Positions 17,861-27,005 of a stretch of 64,000 bases of DNA are shown in pieces. Numbering within the stretch: the stretch's first letter is position 1; each line of letters opens with the position of its first letter. Origin of the DNA: Parapedobacter composti (GTDB lineage: Bacteria > Bacteroidota > Bacteroidia > Sphingobacteriales > Sphingobacteriaceae); assembly GCF_900112315.1 (NCBI RefSeq), contig NZ_FOLL01000018.1, forward strand, positions 1 through 64,000, in the 5' to 3' direction. The translations under genes were made by a program, and so were the position numbers. The notes beneath the pieces are model-generated. The model was given only the letters and a program-made list of their open reading frames with translations, was not told the DNA's origin and made no database searches.

Positions 17861-19654
17861 ATGAAAAAAATCTATACGCACATCGGGATCTGGCTGAGCC
17901 TGATGCTTCATGGTTCCCTGGCTTGCGGAACACCTCAAGGGAAAGAGCCCAGCGATGAGGTCGTTGCCCACATAACAGCAGTCGATGCCCTTGAGCGGCA
18001 GATTAGCACCGACTCGAAACGAAAGGAAGGGGATCGGTATGTCGGGTTGTTTTATTTCACCTGGCTGGGGCAGCACCGAGGCGGACAGCAGGGTATATTT
18101 GATATTTCCGTACTGAGTAAAACCAACAGGAGCGCACTTTTCAACCGGTCGGGTACACCGGAAAGTCCGTTAGGCCAGTATCATTTCTGGGGCGAGCCGC
18201 TCTATGGTTATTATGATAGTTCGGATCCATGGGTAATTACACGCCACATCGAGTTATTGACGATGGCGGGAATCGACTATGTGCTGCTGGACGCAACTAA
18301 CAGTTTTTATTACCCTGAGGTGGTGACCAAGCTGCTGGATCGACTGCTTGAATTTAAAGCACAGGGATGGCCGGTGCCTGCCGTTGGATTTTACACCAAT
18401 TCCCATTCAGGATCAACCGTGAAACGTATTTTTGAACATTTCTATCGCGACGGCAGGTATGCCGACGCTTGGTTCAAACCCTGCGGTAAGCCGTTGATAA
18501 TCGGGATCACGCCACACAATAAGGGCGCTTCCGACCAGACCGTCGGCGGGAGTTTCACAGACTTCGTTTCAGAAGAGTTGGCCGATTTATTCGATGTCAG
18601 GGAGTCGCAATGGCCCACTGGTCATTACCATGCACAGGCATTCCCTTGGATCAGTTGGGATTACCCGCAGCGCATCCATCAAGGCGTAGTGTCTGTTTCT
18701 GTGGCGCAGCACTCGCCGGTTAATATCGTTTTTTCAGATACCGTCCATACCCGGGGAAGAGGTTACGACGCAATCCGGAAGCGGAATATGTTGTCGGGTA
18801 TCCCGTCCGGTTTAAACTTTCAACAGCAATGGGAAACGGTATTTTCAAGGGAGCGGCAGATCGAAAATGTCTTCGTAACCGGTTGGAACGAATGGATTGC
18901 GATAAAAAGCGCGGATGCTGAAAAGGTATTTTTCGTAGATAGTTACAACGAGGAGTTCTCCAGAGACATCGAAATGATGAAAGAGGGATACGGCGACAAT
19001 TATTATTTGCAATTGATCGCGAATGTGAAGCGCTTTAAATATGCTGCCGGCGATAGGAGGCGTTCGGTATTGAAAACAATCGATATCTTGGATGTTGACG
19101 AAACACAATGGGAAGGGGTAACGGCACATTTTAGGGATTTCGAAGGCGATGCCTTACCGCGGAACTATCCTGATTTTTCGGGAACAGGTGTTTATCGTGA
19201 TACGAGCAATCGCAACGATATTACCGACATCAAAGTCGCGAACGACGACAGGAATGTTTATGTTTACATTCGAACGAAAGCGCCGATCAGCACATACAAT
19301 GGAACGGACATGAATTGGATGAATGTTTTTATCGGGACAGATGACGGTAGCGGGGAGGACTTCGGCGGGTTTAACTATGTGATTAACCGTTTTCCCAAAG
19401 CCGACCATACCACCTCGGTGGAGCGGTCCAAAGGAGGCTATGACTGGACGCGCAGCGGGGTTGCGCAATACCGGGTTTCGGGAGCTGTGATGCAACTTTC
19501 GATTCCACGCTCTTCCCTGGGCCTGACGGCAGAACGGACGGCCTTCCGCATCAAGGTAGCCGACAATGTCACTAAACAGGAGGATATCATGGATTATTAC
19601 GTTTCTGGAGACAGCGCACCGATCGGCCGCTTGGCTTACGCTTATACTAATTAA
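17861..19654 (+). CDS. GH99/GH71-like glycosidase lipoprotein with C-terminal CBM9-like domain
   Basis: 597 aa from ATG 17861, one base after the GH78 stop; a longer in-frame extension lies inside GH78. Lipoprotein signal with GSLAC (lipid Cys near residue 22). Residues ~60-360 look like a TIM barrel of the GH99/GH71/WbsX type: YVGLFYFTWLG, GIDYVLLDATNSF and FVTGWNEWIA are the strand-end signatures. Residues ~400-597 resemble a carbohydrate-binding CBM9/DOMON domain (ITDIKVANDDRNVYVYIRTKAPI). The family relation is by motif only; activity and linkage are unknown. A surface or periplasmic endo- or exo-glycosidase acting with the rhamnosidases is inferred. Confidence 0.6.
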   Translation: MKKIYTHIGIWLSLMLHGSLACGTPQGKEPSDEVVAHITAVDALERQISTDSKRKEGDRYVGLFYFTWLGQHRGGQQGIFDISVLSKTNRSALFNRSGTPESPLGQYHFWGEPLYGYYDSSDPWVITRHIELLTMAGIDYVLLDATNSFYYPEVVTKLLDRLLEFKAQGWPVPAVGFYTNSHSGSTVKRIFEHFYRDGRYADAWFKPCGKPLIIGITPHNKGASDQTVGGSFTDFVSEELADLFDVRESQWPTGHYHAQAFPWISWDYPQRIHQGVVSVSVAQHSPVNIVFSDTVHTRGRGYDAIRKRNMLSGIPSGLNFQQQWETVFSRERQIENVFVTGWNEWIAIKSADAEKVFFVDSYNEEFSRDIEMMKEGYGDNYYLQLIANVKRFKYAAGDRRRSVLKTIDILDVDETQWEGVTAHFRDFEGDALPRNYPDFSGTGVYRDTSNRNDITDIKVANDDRNVYVYIRTKAPISTYNGTDMNWMNVFIGTDDGSGEDFGGFNYVINRFPKADHTTSVERSKGGYDWTRSGVAQYRVSGAVMQLSIPRSSLGLTAERTAFRIKVADNVTKQEDIMDYYVSGDSAPIGRLAYAYTN

Positions 19655-19660
19655 ATCCGA

Positions 19661-20986
19661 ATGATCATGCAAAGCAGGAAAAAAGCCAACCGATTGCCGC
19701 TGCTGCTGTTCGCCGCTGCGGGCTTGGCCGTGACCAATCTGCGTGCCCAGGAGTTCTCGGGCGTGGTGGTCGACAGCCTTTCCAACGGAAACATATACCG
19801 GATAGTGGCCTGGAATGAAAGCAAACGGGATTCAGCGGTTTACCATGTTTTTGTGCCGGACGGAATCAAAGCCCTTCGGGGCGTATTCATCCATCAACAT
19901 GGATGTGGGATGGAAGGCAGGGGAGCTGCCGCTGCGTACGATATCCAATATCAGGCGTTCGGGAAAAAGTGGGGCTTAGCTATTGTCGGCCCGGATTTGT
20001 ATTACGAATCCGGATGCTATACCTGGCGCGAGCCAAACTCGGGGTCTGCGCAATCGCTGATGGGGTCATTGAGACAAGTCGGTGAGGTCTCCGGCTATCG
20101 GGAACTATCCGGTGTTCCCTGGCTATTGTGGGGACACTCCGGTGGTGGGTATTGGACGATTGCGATGCTACGGGAATTTCCGGAGCGTGTGCTCGCCGCA
20201 TTTTGCTATTCACCGGTCTATAACGCCCAATGGGACTATCCGGAGCATGCGCTCCAGGTTCCCTTGATGATCCGCCACGCAGGAGCATCGGATCTCGACC
20301 GGTCTTGGGAAGCATCGGTAAACATCTTTAAGAAGATGAGAAAGGCAGGGGGATTGGTGAGCATAGCGTATACGCCCTATCAGAGCCATAACCACGCCTT
20401 CGTGAGGCATATGGCGATCCCGTTTTACGAAGCGGTATTAGCGCAGCGGTTACCCATGGGCGAGAACGCCGCGGAACTGGGCCTGAACGACATGGATTTG
20501 TCGCGCGGATGGTTGGGCGATAACAAACACATCAATACGTATAGCAGCGGGGACTACGCAGGAGACCCCCTACAGTTATCCTGGTTGCCCGATTCGGCAA
20601 CGGCAGCCAAGTGGAAGGAATATGTCATCACAGGAGATGTCATCGACCGAACGCCTCCCCCTGCGCCATACGATGTAAAAGCCAAACGCATCCATAATCG
20701 GGAGGTTGAGCTATCGTGGCGTGCCGATGCCGATGTGGAATCCGGTATCAAGCAATTTTGCATTTATGACGGCGAACAGCTCATTGCACGATTTCCTGAG
20801 CAGGATGTCTATCAACGATTTGATACGAATGGCGACAACGCTATCGGTTTTACCGCTTTAGCTGAAATGCGTGTGGTTTTGACGTTGGCCGAATCCTCTG
20901 ATGCAAACTTGAGGGTGAGTACGGTTAACCATGCGGGGCTGCATTCGACCCGGACAAGCTTAACCGAACACGTTGTTCCGAAATAA
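19661..20986 (+). CDS. Secreted alpha/beta-hydrolase (putative carbohydrate esterase) with FN3-like tail
   Basis: 441 aa; signal peptide ending near NLRAQ (about residue 30). Residues ~60-270 form an alpha/beta-hydrolase: IHQHGCGMEGRG (oxyanion-hole type loop), LLWGHSGGGYWT (nucleophile elbow, GHSGG) and a late His in YQSHNHAFVR. The C-terminal ~100 residues (PPPAPYDVKAKRIHNREVELSW) resemble a fibronectin type III fold. It starts 6 bp after the preceding stop within the glycan operon. An esterase removing acyl groups from the glycan fits the context; a peptidase or lyase-like use of the fold cannot be excluded. Confidence 0.65.
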   Translation: MIMQSRKKANRLPLLLFAAAGLAVTNLRAQEFSGVVVDSLSNGNIYRIVAWNESKRDSAVYHVFVPDGIKALRGVFIHQHGCGMEGRGAAAAYDIQYQAFGKKWGLAIVGPDLYYESGCYTWREPNSGSAQSLMGSLRQVGEVSGYRELSGVPWLLWGHSGGGYWTIAMLREFPERVLAAFCYSPVYNAQWDYPEHALQVPLMIRHAGASDLDRSWEASVNIFKKMRKAGGLVSIAYTPYQSHNHAFVRHMAIPFYEAVLAQRLPMGENAAELGLNDMDLSRGWLGDNKHINTYSSGDYAGDPLQLSWLPDSATAAKWKEYVITGDVIDRTPPPAPYDVKAKRIHNREVELSWRADADVESGIKQFCIYDGEQLIARFPEQDVYQRFDTNGDNAIGFTALAEMRVVLTLAESSDANLRVSTVNHAGLHSTRTSLTEHVVPK

Positions 20987-21007
20987 AAACACGCTTATCG
21001 AATAGAA

Positions 21008-23797
21008 ATGTTAATCAGGTATTACTTTTATTTTCTTTGCATATCAGGGAGTTTGATCCTGACCGCTTGTGTTAACCGCAGTGCTTTGCGCGTGACGGAT
21101 CTTACGGTTGGCGGAAGGACGGCTCCGATTGGTTTAGACGACCGAACCCCCGGCTTGGGCTGGATGATGCACATCGAGCAGCAACGCAATATCCGGCAGA
21201 CCGCCTACCGGATTCTGGTGGGCACATCGGAAACACTGGTCGAACAAGGGGTAGGCAATGTATGGGATAGTGGCCGCGTCCTCTCGGAAGCGAGTTTCGG
21301 GGTGCCATTCGGTGGCGACAGTTTAGAGAGTTATGCCGACTATTATTGGAAGGTACAGGTATGGACAAATCAGGGGGATTCAGCATCCAGCGAAGTCGGC
21401 CATTGGCGGATGGGGATCTTAGATAAACGGGAATGGAAGGCGCAATGGATTGGCTTGGATACCGTCAGCGAGCAGGATGCCCCGCATCGTACGCAAACAC
21501 GTTTGGCGGCGAGGTACCTACGCAAGGAAGTTGCTCTCACGAAACCGGTTGCCAAGGCCACGGTGGTCGTCAGCGGGCTTGGCTTGTACGAGTTGCAAAT
21601 CAATGGACAGAAGGTCGGTGATGATGTCCTTTCCCCCACGCTGACTGACTATGCAAGGCAGGTGCCTTATAACACCTATGACGTAAGGCATCTGCTGGAT
21701 ACGGGAACGAACGCAATCGGCGTGATCCTCGGTAATGGCCGGTTTTTTCACCTGCGTGATTTTCAGGGTGGCCCCAATCCGGTAACCGGCATCGCACACG
21801 TTAATTACGGTTATCCCCGGTTGCTCTTGCAACTGATGATACAATATGCCGACGGGACGGAAACGCTCGTGGTTACCGACCCGTCCTGGAAAGTGACGGA
21901 TAAGGGCCCGATACGAGCCAATAATGAGTATGATGGGGAAGAATTCGATGCTCGAATGGAGCTGGACGGCTGGTCGGAGCGCGGCTACGATGATGGACAT
22001 TGGGCGGTTGCGGATGTGATGGAAGCTCCTGAAGGAACGCTTATGGCACAGGCCAATGAGAACATCCGCATCAAGGAGACTGTCGTGCCGGAAGCAATCC
22101 GGGAAACAGGACGAGGCACTTACCTGCTGGATATGGGGCAGAACATGGTGGGCTGGTTACGCATTCAAGTTAGAGGCAACGCAGGAGACACCGTAACCAT
22201 GCGTTTTGCTGAACGCCTTAGTGACTCAACGACCTTATACCTTGATAACCTGCGCGATGCAAGGGTAACAGATACGTATGTGTTGAAAGGGGGTGGGGTG
22301 GAAACTTGGCAACCCCGGTTTACGTATCATGGGTTCCGGTATGTGGAGCTAGCGGGGCTTTCCTATGAGCCGGTAATAACTGATTTCGAAGGACAGGTGG
22401 TATATGATGATGTCGCAACAATAGGCTCGTTTGAAACGTCCGATACAACGATTAATCAGGTATTCAATAACGCATATTGGTCTATACGGGGCAATTACAG
22501 GGGGATTCCAACGGACTGCCCGCAACGTGACGAACGGGTTGCCTGGTTGGGTGATCGTTTGATGAGTTCGTACGGGGAAAGCTTTGTGTTTGACAACTCC
22601 AGGATTTACCGTAAATGGATGGGCGATACCCAGGCGGCCCAGGACAGTAACGGAAGCCTACCGGATATCGTGCCGGAATACTGGCTGAAGCGAACCGACA
22701 ACATCACCTATCCCAGTGCGTTCATTATCATACCCCACATGCTCCGAAAGCAATTTGGCGATGAAGAAACCTTCCGTACCTACTATCCTGATATGAAAAA
22801 ATGGCTGGCGTACATGTGGGAGAAATATCGGGAAGGGGACCTGATCTTAAGGGATACGTATGGCGACTGGTGTGTGCCTCCCGAGGAAGGTACGGAAGAA
22901 ATCTGGACCAGCGACCCGGCAAAAACCACAGACGGCGGTTTACTGGCGTCCGCCTACCATTACTATTGCCTTACATTGATGGAAGAATTTGCGGCGCTAC
23001 AGGGGCTGGATGGCGATGTGGCTTATTTCGCCGGACTCCGTGAACGTGTGGCGCGCGCGTTCAACCGGAAGTTTTTTAACGAACAAGGGGGGTACTACGG
23101 TAACAACACTACGACCGCCAATCTGTTACCGTTGACATTTGGACTTGTTCCGGAAGGAAGGCAGGCAGCCGTTTTCCAACAGATCGTAGGCCGCTTGGCA
23201 GCCCATGGCTACCATGTCAACTCCGGTATCATGGGCATGATGTGGTTTATGCGGGGGTTGACCGACCACGGGCGTGCTGATTTAGCCTATGCAATTGCCT
23301 CGAAACGGACGTATCCCAGCTGGGGCTATATGGTGGAGAACGGTGCTACGACAATCTGGGAATTATGGAACGGAAATACCGCTCACCCTCTAATGAACTC
23401 CTGGAACCATCAGATGCTGCTTGGCGATCTGTTGATCTGGTATTTTGAGTATCTGGCCGGCATCCAATCCGATACCAATCAGGTGGCCTTCAAGCGCGTG
23501 GTCATGAAACCTGTTTTTCCTGAAGGGCTGCATGAGGTCAAAGCATCCTACCGTTCGAAATTCGGCGTCATCAAAAGCCATTGGAAGCGGGATGCCGAAA
23601 AGCTCCGTTGGTCGATTGAGGTTCCTCCCAACAGTTCGGCCTTGGTCGGTATTCCGGCTGGTGATGCCGGATCCATTAATGAGGGAGGCAGGCCGTTGTC
23701 TGAAGTGGCGGATGTACTGGTTAAAGGGGTTGAAGACGGTCGTGTATTGTTGGAAATCGGATCGGGGTCGTATCAATTCCAAGCTGATCTGCATTGA
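21008..23797 (+). CDS. Alpha-L-rhamnosidase, glycoside hydrolase family 78, lipoprotein
   Basis: 929 aa; lipobox LILTAC puts the lipid Cys near residue 21. It is a second GH78 with the same order of domains as the first: an N-terminal beta-domain (PIGLDDRTPGLGW), PTDCPQRDERVAWLGD in the catalytic barrel, and YPSWGYMVENGATTIWELW. The lipid anchor suggests a membrane-bound, possibly surface, location, in contrast to the soluble first GH78. Two different rhamnosidases in one operon indicate at least two types of rhamnose linkage or two stages of breakdown (inference). Confidence 0.92.
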   Translation: MLIRYYFYFLCISGSLILTACVNRSALRVTDLTVGGRTAPIGLDDRTPGLGWMMHIEQQRNIRQTAYRILVGTSETLVEQGVGNVWDSGRVLSEASFGVPFGGDSLESYADYYWKVQVWTNQGDSASSEVGHWRMGILDKREWKAQWIGLDTVSEQDAPHRTQTRLAARYLRKEVALTKPVAKATVVVSGLGLYELQINGQKVGDDVLSPTLTDYARQVPYNTYDVRHLLDTGTNAIGVILGNGRFFHLRDFQGGPNPVTGIAHVNYGYPRLLLQLMIQYADGTETLVVTDPSWKVTDKGPIRANNEYDGEEFDARMELDGWSERGYDDGHWAVADVMEAPEGTLMAQANENIRIKETVVPEAIRETGRGTYLLDMGQNMVGWLRIQVRGNAGDTVTMRFAERLSDSTTLYLDNLRDARVTDTYVLKGGGVETWQPRFTYHGFRYVELAGLSYEPVITDFEGQVVYDDVATIGSFETSDTTINQVFNNAYWSIRGNYRGIPTDCPQRDERVAWLGDRLMSSYGESFVFDNSRIYRKWMGDTQAAQDSNGSLPDIVPEYWLKRTDNITYPSAFIIIPHMLRKQFGDEETFRTYYPDMKKWLAYMWEKYREGDLILRDTYGDWCVPPEEGTEEIWTSDPAKTTDGGLLASAYHYYCLTLMEEFAALQGLDGDVAYFAGLRERVARAFNRKFFNEQGGYYGNNTTTANLLPLTFGLVPEGRQAAVFQQIVGRLAAHGYHVNSGIMGMMWFMRGLTDHGRADLAYAIASKRTYPSWGYMVENGATTIWELWNGNTAHPLMNSWNHQMLLGDLLIWYFEYLAGIQSDTNQVAFKRVVMKPVFPEGLHEVKASYRSKFGVIKSHWKRDAEKLRWSIEVPPNSSALVGIPAGDAGSINEGGRPLSEVADVLVKGVEDGRVLLEIGSGSYQFQADLH

Positions 23798-23834
23798 AGG
23801 AAGCGTTTGTTAAAATATACGAGAATAGGAACAT

Positions 23835-25433
23835 ATGAGAGGTTTGATTTTTTTGGTAGCCTGTTGTTTGGTTAAGGGAGCATTTGCGCAGCCACATGTG
23901 AATATTGTACCCCAGCCCGCGTCTATTCAGGGCGGCAATGATGTGATACAGTTCGACCGGAGCGTGCAGGTTTATCTTGATCCTTCGTCTGGTATCGACG
24001 AAAGCTATGCCGGGGAACTGCTGACCGAGATGGGATTTGAGGTGGTTTGGGTAGGGGATAGGCGGCAAGCAGGTATTCGACTACTGCGGAAGGGTAGGCG
24101 CGACGATGAATCCTATCGACTCCTTATCGGTAGCGGTAAGATGAACAACACAGTCATCGCGCAAGCCGGTGGAAAGCGTGGACTGTTGCATGCGCTGCAA
24201 ACCCTGCGCCAGATGGTGGCGGCCGGATCTGACGGTCATCTGCTGTTGCCCATTTGTCAGATCGAGGATAGACCCGCATTTCCGTGGCGGGCTTATATGC
24301 TGGATGAATCCCGCCACTTCCACGGCAAAGCGGTTGTAAAAGGCTTGCTGGATGAAATGGCACGCCTAAAATTGAACACATTTCATTGGCATTTGGTGGA
24401 TGACCCCGCTTGGCGCCTTGAAATCAAGAAATACCCCCTGCTTACCGAGGTCGCTTCGAAAGGCGACTACGGTCATATGATGAAATACACTAATTCCGAA
24501 CACCGGTGGGATAGCCTGTTCGTGGAGCCCGACGCCCAATTCTATACACAGGAAGATATCCGGGAAATCGTTAGCTACGCTGCCGTACGCGGTATTTCAA
24601 TCGTTCCGGAGATTGAAGTGCCCGGCCATGCCACGGCTTCCATATATGCCTACCCTTGGTTGGGTGCCAGCAGCAAGCATATGGAAAAAGGTGTGCATGG
24701 CGACTTGTACGATGTGACAGACCCCAAAGTCGAGCAGTTTTTACACGATGTGCTTGATGAGGTGGTCGAGCTGTTTCCGGCCGGCGTCATCCATATCGGA
24801 GGGGATGAGGCAAATTACACACATTGGAAAAATTCAAAAGAAATCAATGCGTTTATGCAAGCCAATAATATTCCCACCTATGCGGACCTGCAGGTATGGG
24901 CGATTAATCGGATGTCCGATTACATAGCCGGCAAAGGATACCGGATGATTGGCTGGAATGAGATTACTGGTGACAATATCCGCGGTGAAGCGCATGTCGA
25001 AGCCGGTCGTTCCGAAAACCTTGCGGAGGGCACAATCGTACAGTTCTGGGATGGGGACGTCAGTTTGATCAATAAGGCCATCGACAGAGGCTACGATGTG
25101 GTCAACTCAAATAGGCACTTTACGTATCTCGACTATTCATATGAAACCACCCCGTTTGAAAAGGCGTATGCGTTCAATCCGGTCCCCGACGGTGTGGCTG
25201 AACGCGACAAGAAAAAAGTCCTCGGACTGGGTTGCCAGATGTGGGGAGAATTCATCCCGACGTCAGAACGCTTATATTACCAGACCTTTCCCCGAATCGC
25301 TGCGTTTGCCGAAGTAGGATGGGTAGCGCAGGATAGGAAAACGACCTACCAAGCATTTCGTAAGCGGTTGACCGAAATAGAAAAGTTATGGGAAAAAAAG
25401 GGATATATCCAACACCAGCGGGGGCTATATTGA
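23835..25433 (+). CDS. Beta-N-acetylhexosaminidase, glycoside hydrolase family 20
   Basis: 532 aa with signal peptide (cleavage near GAFAQ). The N-terminal GH20b-type domain starts at HVNIVPQPASI. The TIM barrel carries MLDESRHFHGK, FHWHLVDDPAWRLEIKKYP and HIGGDEANYTHW, where the Asp-Glu pair is the GH20 substrate-assisted catalytic pair. Trp-rich late motifs (GLGCQMWGE) complete the active site. It releases terminal beta-linked GlcNAc or GalNAc. Its presence next to two GH78 genes implies a glycan combining rhamnose and amino sugar. The next gene overlaps its stop by one base. Confidence 0.93.
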   Translation: MRGLIFLVACCLVKGAFAQPHVNIVPQPASIQGGNDVIQFDRSVQVYLDPSSGIDESYAGELLTEMGFEVVWVGDRRQAGIRLLRKGRRDDESYRLLIGSGKMNNTVIAQAGGKRGLLHALQTLRQMVAAGSDGHLLLPICQIEDRPAFPWRAYMLDESRHFHGKAVVKGLLDEMARLKLNTFHWHLVDDPAWRLEIKKYPLLTEVASKGDYGHMMKYTNSEHRWDSLFVEPDAQFYTQEDIREIVSYAAVRGISIVPEIEVPGHATASIYAYPWLGASSKHMEKGVHGDLYDVTDPKVEQFLHDVLDEVVELFPAGVIHIGGDEANYTHWKNSKEINAFMQANNIPTYADLQVWAINRMSDYIAGKGYRMIGWNEITGDNIRGEAHVEAGRSENLAEGTIVQFWDGDVSLINKAIDRGYDVVNSNRHFTYLDYSYETTPFEKAYAFNPVPDGVAERDKKKVLGLGCQMWGEFIPTSERLYYQTFPRIAAFAEVGWVAQDRKTTYQAFRKRLTEIEKLWEKKGYIQHQRGLY

Positions 25434-26638
25434 TGGGATATCAACGCAGGCTATTGTTTGTCTGTTGCCTGTGGGTATACGGTGCCGCATTTGCATGTTC
25501 ATATGGACAGCCTTTGGAGCCTACCGGCATACTTTTTCATCAGGTGCTGAATGCAAATCACCGGTGCGAGGAGTTGGTAACTGAGGGAGGTGTACTACAC
25601 TATACACAGCAGGGGCTTCATCTCACAAAACGAGATCAATGGGTCAAATTGAATCGTTATTATGCGTTGGCAAAACGTGCTATCCGCTATCAAGTTCGTC
25701 TTGCGGCCGACACGAAAGCTATTTTTCAGAGCGACCAAGGCGACTTCCAGGCGGTGGTCGATATGAAGGGGCAGCGGATTTATATCGGTACGGATCCGAT
25801 AACAACCGAAGAGGCGCGTTTCCTGAACCCGAACCATGACTACATCGTTGAAATCCACCGTGATTATCAAGCTTCGACCCTGAAGGTTATCGATTTGCAT
25901 ACCGGCGATTCGGCCCGGTTGTCTGCTACAATGGACGGTACAGGTGGTGTGGGCAGGGGGGCAAAGGGAAAAGGTTTTTTCGTCGGACTTCAACACGACT
26001 ACTATCGCTTTGGCGTGGCGGCCGGATCGGGTTTTGTGGTTAGGCAAATCACCGTGTTTTCCAAGCAGTCTGATTTGTCGCTATTGATTTATGGCGACTC
26101 CATTACCGAACCGGAAGGCTACTTCCCAACAGCGGACTTTCCGCAATCCTGGACGCAATTGGTGATTCATGCCATCAACGGAAAGGCTATGTCCAGTGGG
26201 CGTGGGGGCACGACGATTCAGGAAGTACTGGAGCGCATCAAGAATGAACTGCCGTACCTCAAAGCTAAATATGTGATGGTAACCATCGGTACTAATGGCG
26301 GCAATACGGAAGAAAACCTCAGTGAACTTGTCGAATATATCCTGTCGCAGGGATCCATTCCTATTTTGAATAATATACCGGCTAACGAAAGTGGTACGCA
26401 GGTTGCCGTCAACGCGGTTATTGAAAAGATACGGCAGAAATATGGCATTAAAGGTTGCAGGTTTGACTTAGCTACCTCCGTTGATTATGACGGTAAGGAG
26501 GTGGACAAAAGTACCATGTACCTCGAGGATTACGATTGGGGTCAAATTTACCATCATCCTAATGTCAAGGGGTCAAGGCTGATGTATTTGCGGACGTTGA
26601 TTGATGTGCCGGAGATTTATCATAGCGGAGCGGAATAA
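25433..26638 (+). CDS. SGNH/GDSL-family hydrolase (putative acetylesterase)
   Basis: 401 aa from the ATG that shares its A with the TGA of the GH20 gene (TGATG at 25431-25435, translational coupling); a longer frame starts inside GH20. Signal peptide, with FAC at about residue 23 possibly a lipobox. An N-terminal ~190-residue beta-rich region precedes the SGNH domain: block I LLIYGDSITEPEGY, block III IGTNGGN, block V YHHPNVKGSR. Such enzymes commonly deacetylate plant or microbial polysaccharides. It is the last gene of the glycan locus, followed by a strong terminator. Confidence 0.8.
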   Translation: MGYQRRLLFVCCLWVYGAAFACSYGQPLEPTGILFHQVLNANHRCEELVTEGGVLHYTQQGLHLTKRDQWVKLNRYYALAKRAIRYQVRLAADTKAIFQSDQGDFQAVVDMKGQRIYIGTDPITTEEARFLNPNHDYIVEIHRDYQASTLKVIDLHTGDSARLSATMDGTGGVGRGAKGKGFFVGLQHDYYRFGVAAGSGFVVRQITVFSKQSDLSLLIYGDSITEPEGYFPTADFPQSWTQLVIHAINGKAMSSGRGGTTIQEVLERIKNELPYLKAKYVMVTIGTNGGNTEENLSELVEYILSQGSIPILNNIPANESGTQVAVNAVIEKIRQKYGIKGCRFDLATSVDYDGKEVDKSTMYLEDYDWGQIYHHPNVKGSRLMYLRTLIDVPEIYHSGAE

Positions 26639-26703
26639 GGGTATTATTCCCTGAGCCGCGCTTCAAGCAGGAATTTCGGTGGGAGTTTACTCTCGTTAAC
26701 AGA

Positions 26704-26736
26704 AAAACCGCTTCTATGTGCTATAGAAGCGGTTTT
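26704..26736. terminator. Strong bidirectional intrinsic terminator
   Basis: A perfect 14-bp stem, AAAACCGCTTCTAT / ATAGAAGCGGTTTT, with a 5-nt loop. The terminal A/T run serves both directions. It ends the rightward glycan operon (stop at 26638) and lies 4 bp beyond the 3' end of the leftward tRNA-Leu. Confidence 0.92.
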
Positions 26737-26740
26737 AATG

Positions 26741-26826
26741 TACTCGGAGCGGGAATCGAACCCGCACTCGCTTTAGGGCGAACAGGATTTTAAGTCCTGC
26801 GTGTCTACCAGTTCCACCATCCGAGC
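26741..26826 (-). tRNA. tRNA-Leu (anticodon UAA)
   Basis: 86 nt on the minus strand. The acceptor stem GCTCGGA pairs with TCCGAGT (one G-U pair), followed by discriminator A. The D-arm TGGTGGAACTGGTAGACAC, the anticodon stem CAGGA/TCCTG with loop CTTAAAA (anticodon TAA), a long variable arm typical of tRNA-Leu (class II) and the T-arm GCGGGTTCGATTCCCGC are all present. CCA is not encoded. The promoter lies about 90 bp upstream and the terminator directly downstream. Confidence 0.96.
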
Positions 26827-26839
26827 ATGGTTGTTTTGT

Positions 26840-26883
26840 GCAGGCTTTTAAGCCCTCCGTGTCTACAGTTCCACCACTCATGC
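26840..26883 (-). pseudogene. Decayed 5' half of a tRNA-Leu in the leader of tRNA-Leu(UAA)
   Basis: 44 nt on the minus strand matching the first half of the adjacent tRNA-Leu: TGGTGGAACTG then TAGACACG, and an identical anticodon loop CTTAAAA. It differs by a 1-nt deletion in the D-loop, four changes in the acceptor 5' strand, and changes that break two anticodon-stem pairs. There is no variable arm, T-arm or 3' acceptor strand. It lies between the promoter and the intact tRNA, so it is transcribed with it. Confidence 0.8.
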
Positions 26884-26917
26884 TGATGATGATCAAGCTC
26901 GGCTTTTTTTCAGACTG

Positions 26918-26947
26918 CAAATATAGCGTGTTTTGCTCATCTGCAAA
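26918..26947 (-). promoter_or_regulatory. Promoter of the tRNA-Leu transcript
   Basis: On the minus strand TTTG (26947-26944), an 18-bp spacer and TATATTTG (26925-26918) fit the Bacteroidetes primary-sigma consensus TTTG-N19-TAnnTTTG. The tRNA-Gly promoter further right has the same TATATTTGCA -7 region. Confidence 0.75.
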
Positions 26948-27005
26948 GGTATTTTCTCTTTTTTTTGATTCGGTCCGTTCGGCTCCGTCTCCGCGCTGCG
27001 CCCGG

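Noticed and set aside
26741-26883. Attachment site of an integrated element at tRNA-Leu
   Set aside because: Integration normally duplicates the 3' part of a tRNA, while the remnant is a 5' half; no integrase or phage gene lies nearby.
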